The notes beneath the pieces were generated by a model. It ran no database searches and was not told the origin of the DNA. It saw nothing but the letters and a program-made list of their open reading frames with translations. A stretch of DNA of 64,000 bases from Lachnospira sp. UBA3790. Its GTDB lineage: Bacteria; Bacillota; Clostridia; Lachnospirales; Lachnospiraceae. A program made the translations under genes and the position numbers. The stretch lies in contig DFEY01000002.1 of assembly GCA_002369135.1 (NCBI GenBank), positions 404,004 through 468,003 of the forward strand. Direction: 5' to 3'. Of the stretch, positions 59,455-64,000 are shown in pieces (positions within the stretch are counted from its first letter, which is position 1; every line of letters starts with the position of its first letter).

Positions 59455-60864
59455 TTATTCCTTAATTACTTTAATTCCACTAGTTATTTTATCTGTTATT
59501 CCCTTTATCTGCAACCCAGATTCAAGGCTTTTTTCTACTTCTTTTATTAGGTTTTCGCTTATAATTTCACCCGGCACCACAAGCGGAATTCCCGGCGGAT
59601 ATTTATAAATATAATCGCCTGCCACTCTACCTTTGGTATCATATAAACTCACCACTTCCGCTTCTTTATTAATAGCTTCGTATGGTGAATATTTCACTTC
59701 GTTTTTTACATCTGTTTGTTCTGTATCTTCCTTACTAAACACTTCTAGTCCCTCAGCTATCTCAACCAAGGCTTCGCCAAATTCCTTAACCTTCTCCAAA
59801 TCATCTGCTATCGATGTCATAGCAATCACATACTGGTTGTTTGCCATCTCTGTCTCAAATTTATATTGTTCTCTTAAGGTTTTTTGTAACTCTATCCCTG
59901 TAAGATCAGTCTTGCTTAAGTCTATTACTATCTTTCCGAGATCATAATCATAAACACCATTTGCTCCTACCAATTCTTTTCCGTGGACGAATATTTTTCC
60001 AGTGTTATTAACATTCTCTCTTAATTCTTCAATAGTTTTCAACAATCCTTCTGCCTTTTTATCTCCAACTTCTCTCACTATCTTATAGCTCTCATCTATA
60101 CTTGCCATAAAAATATATGACGGGCTAGATGTCTGATATGTACTAAGCGCTCTTTCTAATTTTTCCTTGTCTACCCTATCTCCCATCACGTGAAGAACTG
60201 CCGTTTGAGTAAGAGCCGGCAAGGTTTTATGTACACTCTCAATTACAATATCTGCTCCTTCTTTATAAGCCGGGTTTGGAAATCCATCTAGCAAAAAGTG
60301 TGCTCCATGAGCACTATCTACTATTAAGATGGCGCCATTTTTGTGAGCCACTTTTACTAATTCTTTAATGTTTGATACTACACCTTCATATGTAGGTGAA
60401 GTGATAACCACTGCCTTTGCGGCGAATGCTTTTAACAAAGTCTCTAATTTCTCTGGATTATATCCTCCGTCAAATACCCCTACACTTTCAGGATAAATGT
60501 AAATAGGTTTTAGATTTCTAATCTCTACTGCATTATAAACGGACTTATGGCAGTTTCTTCCTATGATAATGTTGTCTCCAATCTCTGTCGCTGACTGAAT
60601 AGCAGCCAAAATCCCACTAGTAGAGCCATTCACCATAAAATATGTCTTGTCCGTTCCTAAAAACTTAGAAGCATCTTCCATAGATTCCTTAAGAATTCCG
60701 TCAGGGTCATGAAGATTATCAAGTCCTTCTACCTCTGTGAAGTCGATATCTTCTATGTTTTTAATGTCGCTAAACAAGGTCATATTGCGTTTATGACCTG
60801 GCATATGCATCGGATAAATACCCGATTTTGTATATTTAATTAGCTTTTCTTTAAGTGATTTCAT
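59455..60864 (-). CDS. Orn/Lys/Arg decarboxylase family, PLP-dependent (YaaO/SpeA-like)
   Basis: 469 residues: YPMHMPGHKRN at the N-terminus, NGSTSGILAAIQSATE, ILIVDSAHGAHF, the PLP-lysine motif ESVHKTLPALTQTAVLH, and a C-terminal domain YKYPPGIPLVVPGE. Makes a diamine from a basic amino acid for polyamine synthesis; the substrate cannot be fixed. A promoter TGGTATAAT lies so close to the ATG that the mRNA may be leaderless; no Shine-Dalgarno is seen. Confidence 0.88.
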   Translation of the reverse strand: MKSLKEKLIKYTKSGIYPMHMPGHKRNMTLFSDIKNIEDIDFTEVEGLDNLHDPDGILKESMEDASKFLGTDKTYFMVNGSTSGILAAIQSATEIGDNIIIGRNCHKSVYNAVEIRNLKPIYIYPESVGVFDGGYNPEKLETLLKAFAAKAVVITSPTYEGVVSNIKELVKVAHKNGAILIVDSAHGAHFLLDGFPNPAYKEGADIVIESVHKTLPALTQTAVLHVMGDRVDKEKLERALSTYQTSSPSYIFMASIDESYKIVREVGDKKAEGLLKTIEELRENVNNTGKIFVHGKELVGANGVYDYDLGKIVIDLSKTDLTGIELQKTLREQYKFETEMANNQYVIAMTSIADDLEKVKEFGEALVEIAEGLEVFSKEDTEQTDVKNEVKYSPYEAINKEAEVVSLYDTKGRVAGDYIYKYPPGIPLVVPGEIISENLIKEVEKSLESGLQIKGITDKITSGIKVIKE

Positions 60865-60872
60865 ACTGAATT

Positions 60873-60881
60873 ATTATACCA
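60873..60881 (-). promoter_or_regulatory. Extended -10 promoter immediately before the decarboxylase gene
   Basis: Minus strand TGGTATAAT, with TATAAT at 60873-60878, eight bases from the ATG at 60864. Expected start point is within about two bases of the ATG. Confidence 0.55.
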
Positions 60882-60938
60882 CATATAATAAGTAGATATC
60901 TTTATTATTTGCGCAGCAAAATATGAACATTTTAGCAA

Positions 60939-60964
60939 TAAAAAAGGACTTCCAACGAAGTCCT
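60939..60964 (-). terminator. Terminator of tRNA-Phe
   Basis: AGGACTTC (60945-60952) / GAAGTCCT (60957-60964) with T-rich sequence after it on the minus strand. Confidence 0.85.
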
Positions 60965-60970
60965 AATTTA

Positions 60971-61043
<73 letters not shown>

Positions 61044-61117
61044 ATTCAAATGCGCTTTTGCGCACTTAAATATTATATATGGCATACATTACAAATGCAA
61101 GTACTTTTTATGCTTCT

Positions 61118-62944
61118 TTATTGAGCCACCATTCTAATAAATTTATCGATTCCTGGAGTGTAATCTATCGCGTCTAGCTGCTTTCTAACCATAACTACAT
61201 TGTCTGTAACTATTCCATCTATTCCGCAATCTACTAGATTTTGAATTTTGTCGGCTCTGTTTACAGTCCAAGAGAAACATTTCTTTTTCGCCTTATTCAT
61301 ATTGTAAATAATGGCTGGCGTTACATTTTCTTCCTCTATACTACAATAGTCAACCCAATCAATATCTCCTATATCTCCCCAAGCCACAACCATACAGTTG
61401 GCTGTATTGATCTTTGGATCTACTTTCTTTACTCGCTTTAGGGAATCTTCATTTTGCGAAATAATAACTACTCTCTTTTCCATATGATTATCTTTAACAA
61501 TCTTGATAACCTTCTTCTCAAAGTCTTTATTTATAGGCGTTCCGTCCGAATAATTTCCATCAACTGGTTTTGTTTCAATCTGAACAGTTTTTCCTTCTTT
61601 CTTCAAATATTTGAGAGCTTCATCCAGATTAGAAAATCTAACATATGAATACTTTTTATCAAACCATGATCCAACATCTAGTTTTCTCAAATAATCATAT
61701 TTAGATTCATGCACGTAAACCTCTTTTCCTGACACTCTTTCAATATAGTCATCGTGACTTACAATAATTTTGCCGTCCAATGTCTTATGAACATCCATTT
61801 CTACCCAGTCGGCCTTTTTCTTAACCGCGGTCTTAAATGCTAGCATCGTATTTTCAGGCACACTATAAGACTCTCCTCTGTGCGCACAAACAACCGGTCT
61901 CTTTGACTCCTTCATGTAGCAAGTTATATATTCTTTCGCCACAAAAGTTGATAAAACAACTCCTATCAAGAAGCATGCGACAAAGACCACCTTTCCTCTA
62001 ACTTTAAATGGCTTAATATCTCTTTCAGGAATTGGATCTTCTATATTGTTCTTCTGTCTCCATTTAAAGAACATGGCTGTTATTAATCCAATATTTAAAA
62101 TTGGAACAAAAATGCTGTAAACTAGTGACATCATATTTTTATATGAGTCCAAATATCTAATGCCAAAAGCGGCAAATCCATTTCCATCCATTAGTAGTGA
62201 TATCAATGTCACTATTAATGCAAATAGCGCAGAAACTACTATGTCTAGCGCAACAAATATGATTCCGCCTAATATAATCATTCCCATTGTTTTGAATATG
62301 CTCTTTTTATTTAGCGCTATAGACTCTTTGCAGGACTGTCTAAACGTCTTGTCTTCCAAAGAAAATGCTACTATAGAAAATATCCATCTTACAGCCAACA
62401 AGAATAGTAAAAGTAGCGCAAGCGGATAGAGATACTTCAATGTGCCGTTTGCGTATGCAAAGTCTTCGACGAACTCTGGAACACAAATTTTTGTGGCAGC
62501 ACACCCTATTTTAATAACTCCTGTAAGCGGAAGTATAATAACTGCATACAAAAGAATTAACCAGTTTCGTGGTTTAAATATTTTTGCAAAAACTTTGAAG
62601 CCCGCTACTGCCATCTGCGAAAACTTTACTTTGTTTTTCTTTTTAGATTCATTTATAGCATATGCCACAGCTCCCACTTGGAACATAAGAATTCCTGCCG
62701 TTACAATTAACGAGAATATTAGTCCTGGCCACATAGCTGGCATTTTAAGTATATCTATTGCATTACCATTACCCATGTATATGCCACCATGAATTAATTT
62801 AAAGAACAATAGCATTAGCTTGTCTAAAAGAATTGGAATATAAAACATAATTATGTAATAAAAAATTGAAAATAACAAAATTGGTTTTATATTGAATCCA
62901 ATCCATCCAAATGTATTTTTTAAAGTTTCTTTTGCTGTCTTCAT
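61118..62944 (-). CDS. Glycerophosphodiester phosphodiesterase with N-terminal membrane domain
   Basis: 608 residues. The first ~360 hold about eight TM segments (GDPD-associated membrane domain). The C-terminal catalytic domain begins CAHRGESYSVPENTMLAF, then WVEMDVHKTLDGKIIVSHDDYIERV (metal Glu/Asp and second His) and VQIETKPV. Splits glycerophosphodiesters, here probably at or outside the membrane. GAGGTG ribosome site. Confidence 0.9.
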   Translation of the reverse strand: MKTAKETLKNTFGWIGFNIKPILLFSIFYYIIMFYIPILLDKLMLLFFKLIHGGIYMGNGNAIDILKMPAMWPGLIFSLIVTAGILMFQVGAVAYAINESKKKNKVKFSQMAVAGFKVFAKIFKPRNWLILLYAVIILPLTGVIKIGCAATKICVPEFVEDFAYANGTLKYLYPLALLLLFLLAVRWIFSIVAFSLEDKTFRQSCKESIALNKKSIFKTMGMIILGGIIFVALDIVVSALFALIVTLISLLMDGNGFAAFGIRYLDSYKNMMSLVYSIFVPILNIGLITAMFFKWRQKNNIEDPIPERDIKPFKVRGKVVFVACFLIGVVLSTFVAKEYITCYMKESKRPVVCAHRGESYSVPENTMLAFKTAVKKKADWVEMDVHKTLDGKIIVSHDDYIERVSGKEVYVHESKYDYLRKLDVGSWFDKKYSYVRFSNLDEALKYLKKEGKTVQIETKPVDGNYSDGTPINKDFEKKVIKIVKDNHMEKRVVIISQNEDSLKRVKKVDPKINTANCMVVAWGDIGDIDWVDYCSIEEENVTPAIIYNMNKAKKKCFSWTVNRADKIQNLVDCGIDGIVTDNVVMVRKQLDAIDYTPGIDKFIRMVAQ

Positions 62945-62993
62945 AAAGCACCTCTATAAAATTTTTCTTTTTATATTATAACATCAAAGCACA

Positions 62994-63025
62994 AAAAAAG
63001 ACGATATATTATATATCATCTTTTC
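62994..63025 (-). terminator. Terminator of the tRNA cluster
   Basis: Minus strand AAGATGATATA / TATATCGTCTT (one G-U pair) with a three-base loop and T7 after it. Confidence 0.8.
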
Positions 63026-63032
63026 TTTGAGT

Positions 63033-63105
<73 letters not shown>

Positions 63106-63123
63106 GCATATTTTAAAAATTAA

Positions 63124-63205
<82 letters not shown>

Positions 63206-63210
63206 ATTAG

Positions 63211-63283
63211 AGCCGACGAGCGGACTTGAACCGCTAACCTGCTGATTACAAATCAGCTGCTCTGCCAATTGAGCCACGTCGGC
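63211..63283 (-). tRNA. tRNA-Thr (TGT)
   Basis: 73 nt; acceptor GCCGACG / CGTCGGC; anticodon TGT in TTTGTAA; T-arm GCGGTTCAAGTCCGC. Confidence 0.95.
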
Positions 63284-63324
63284 ATAATAATTATAATTGT
63301 GAATGTTCAAATTTAATGGTTTCT

Positions 63325-63403
63325 TTCTACATCAGAGCAGCTGATTCCATCAGCACTGCTCTGCCTATGATTGACGCAGTCAATCATCAAGAATTGAGCC
63401 ACT
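63325..63403 (-). pseudogene. Degenerate tRNA-Thr-like 5' half with a hairpin insertion
   Basis: Minus strand repeats the tRNA-Thr D-arm: GTGGCTCAATT (63392-63402) then GGCAGAGC (63358-63365), but about 26 bases are inserted in the D-loop, including a perfect ATGATTGAC/GTCAATCAT hairpin (63367-63375 / 63379-63387). A CTGAT...ATCAG anticodon-stem-like part follows; there is no acceptor or T-arm. It sits in the 127-base spacer between tRNA-Thr and tRNA-Val. Confidence 0.7.
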
Positions 63404-63412
63404 AAATTGTAG

Positions 63413-63485
63413 TGGGACCTACAGGGCTCGAACCTGTGACCCTCTGCTTGTAAGGCAGATGCTCTCCCAGCTGAGCTAAGATCCC
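63413..63485 (-). tRNA. tRNA-Val (TAC)
   Basis: 73 nt; acceptor GGGATCT / AGGTCCC, A73; anticodon TAC in CTTACAA; T-arm CAGGTTCGAGCCCTG. Confidence 0.95.
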
Positions 63486-63561
63486 TAAATTTTCAATATA
63501 GTTAAAAAAGTCTGAGAAAGTAAACTCCCTCAGCTATTCACAATGCGTCTACATTGAAAAA

Positions 63562-63635
63562 CGACCCGGATGGGATTCGAACCCACGACCTCCGCCGTGA
63601 CAGGGCGGCGCTCTAACCAGCTGAGCCACCGGGCC
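63562..63635 (-). tRNA. tRNA-Asp (GTC)
   Basis: 74 nt; acceptor GGCCCGG / CCGGGTC with the G73 expected for aspartate; anticodon GTC in CTGTCAC; T-arm GTGGGTTCGAATCCCAT. First tRNA after the 23S gene. Confidence 0.96.
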
Positions 63636-63754
63636 AACAATAAGAGTATACTACATTGATACTTCTTTTTGCAAGAATAATATTAATGATTTATACACTC
63701 AAAACCACACACTGAAAAGTAAATTAAGACTTTCCTAGGATAACTCCTCTTCCT

Positions 63755-64000
63755 TTATGGATAAGCCCTCGACCTATTAGTATCGGTCAGCTGCATACAT
63801 TACTGCACTTCCACCTCCGACCTATCAACCTCGTAGTCTTCAAGGGGTCTTACTTCTTACGAATGGGATATCTCATCTTGAGGGGGGCTTCACGCTTAGA
63901 TGCTTTCAGCGTTTATCCCGTCCCGACTTGGCTACCCTGCGATGCGCTTGGTAACGCAACAGGTGCACCAGCGGTCGGTCCATCCCGGTCCTCTCGTACT
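63755..64000 (-). rRNA. 23S ribosomal RNA, 3' end (partial)
   Basis: The minus strand matches the conserved 3' end of 23S rRNA: GGTCGAGGGCTTATCC at the end, and upstream the AGTACGAGAGGACCGGGATG segment (sarcin-ricin-proximal 3' domain) at the window edge. It continues beyond the window. No 5S gene follows within the window. Confidence 0.96.

Overview
The window looks like chromosome from a low-GC, Gram-positive Clostridia species, most likely of the Lachnospiraceae or a close relative. Support comes from the AT-rich sequence with AGGAGG-type ribosome sites, the rpsF-ssb-rpsR cluster, the gene order decarboxylase-gmk-holB-PSP1-trmN6-rsmI (the yaa/yab cluster of Bacillus), the paaK-ACT pair, a DUF5711 protein, a domain-permuted GH3 beta-glucosidase, and lysine-rich secreted proteins. 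No transposase, integrase or phage gene was recognised.

Layout. 1-4.8 kb: end of murC, a DnaD-domain protein, a DnaC/DnaI-type helicase loader and a long PRPP synthase. 4.8-5.7 kb: a small membrane protein and a gene-poor stretch with a large inverted repeat. 5.7-18.4 kb (minus strand): an SbcC/SbcD-like pair, a membrane-anchored protein, glgB, an aconitase-family hydratase, a candidate type I toxin-antitoxin locus missed by long-ORF calling, and a GH3 enzyme. 18.5-20.3 kb (plus): paaK and an ACT protein. 20.4-30 kb (minus): a DUF975/CmpB-like membrane protein, rpsF-ssb-rpsR, two secreted proteins, tRNA-Cys, CvpA-like, DUF5711 and sirtuin genes.

30.1-38.1 kb is a complete type II-A CRISPR-Cas locus, all on the minus strand: cas9 (1101 aa), tracrRNA, cas1, cas2, long-form csn2 and an array of 33 identical repeats with 32 spacers of 30 bp. 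The tracrRNA anti-repeat fixes leftward transcription of the array. The leader therefore lies next to csn2, and its RNA can pair with the first repeat. The tracrRNA has a consensus promoter whose -35 box lies at the cas9 stop codon.

38.4-46.6 kb: hemolysin III, a HicB-like orphan, a secreted protein, then dCMP deaminase, upp, a catalytically dead-looking low-molecular-weight phosphatase, tsaC, rsmA, tatD, metG and an HPr-like protein. 46.8-52.8 kb is a cobalamin-riboswitch operon. It encodes an ECF transporter (S component, double ATPase, EcfT), two DUF4430 proteins and an alpha/alpha-barrel surface protein; the last two families correspond to the two domains of intrinsic factor/transcobalamin, here encoded separately. 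52.8-63 kb: an LTA-synthase-like enzyme, the yaa/yab-type cluster, tRNA-Phe and a membrane GDPD. The window ends with a tRNA cluster (fMet, Tyr, Thr, a tRNA-Thr-like remnant, Val, Asp) downstream of the 3' end of a 23S rRNA gene, with no 5S gene between.

A recurring structural theme is that several intrinsic terminators sit at the centre of longer, decayed inverted repeats whose outer arms copy the 3' end of the adjacent gene. This is clearest at 5.3-5.7 kb and beside rpsR at 22.5 kb. All comparisons were made by eye; no database search or folding program was run.
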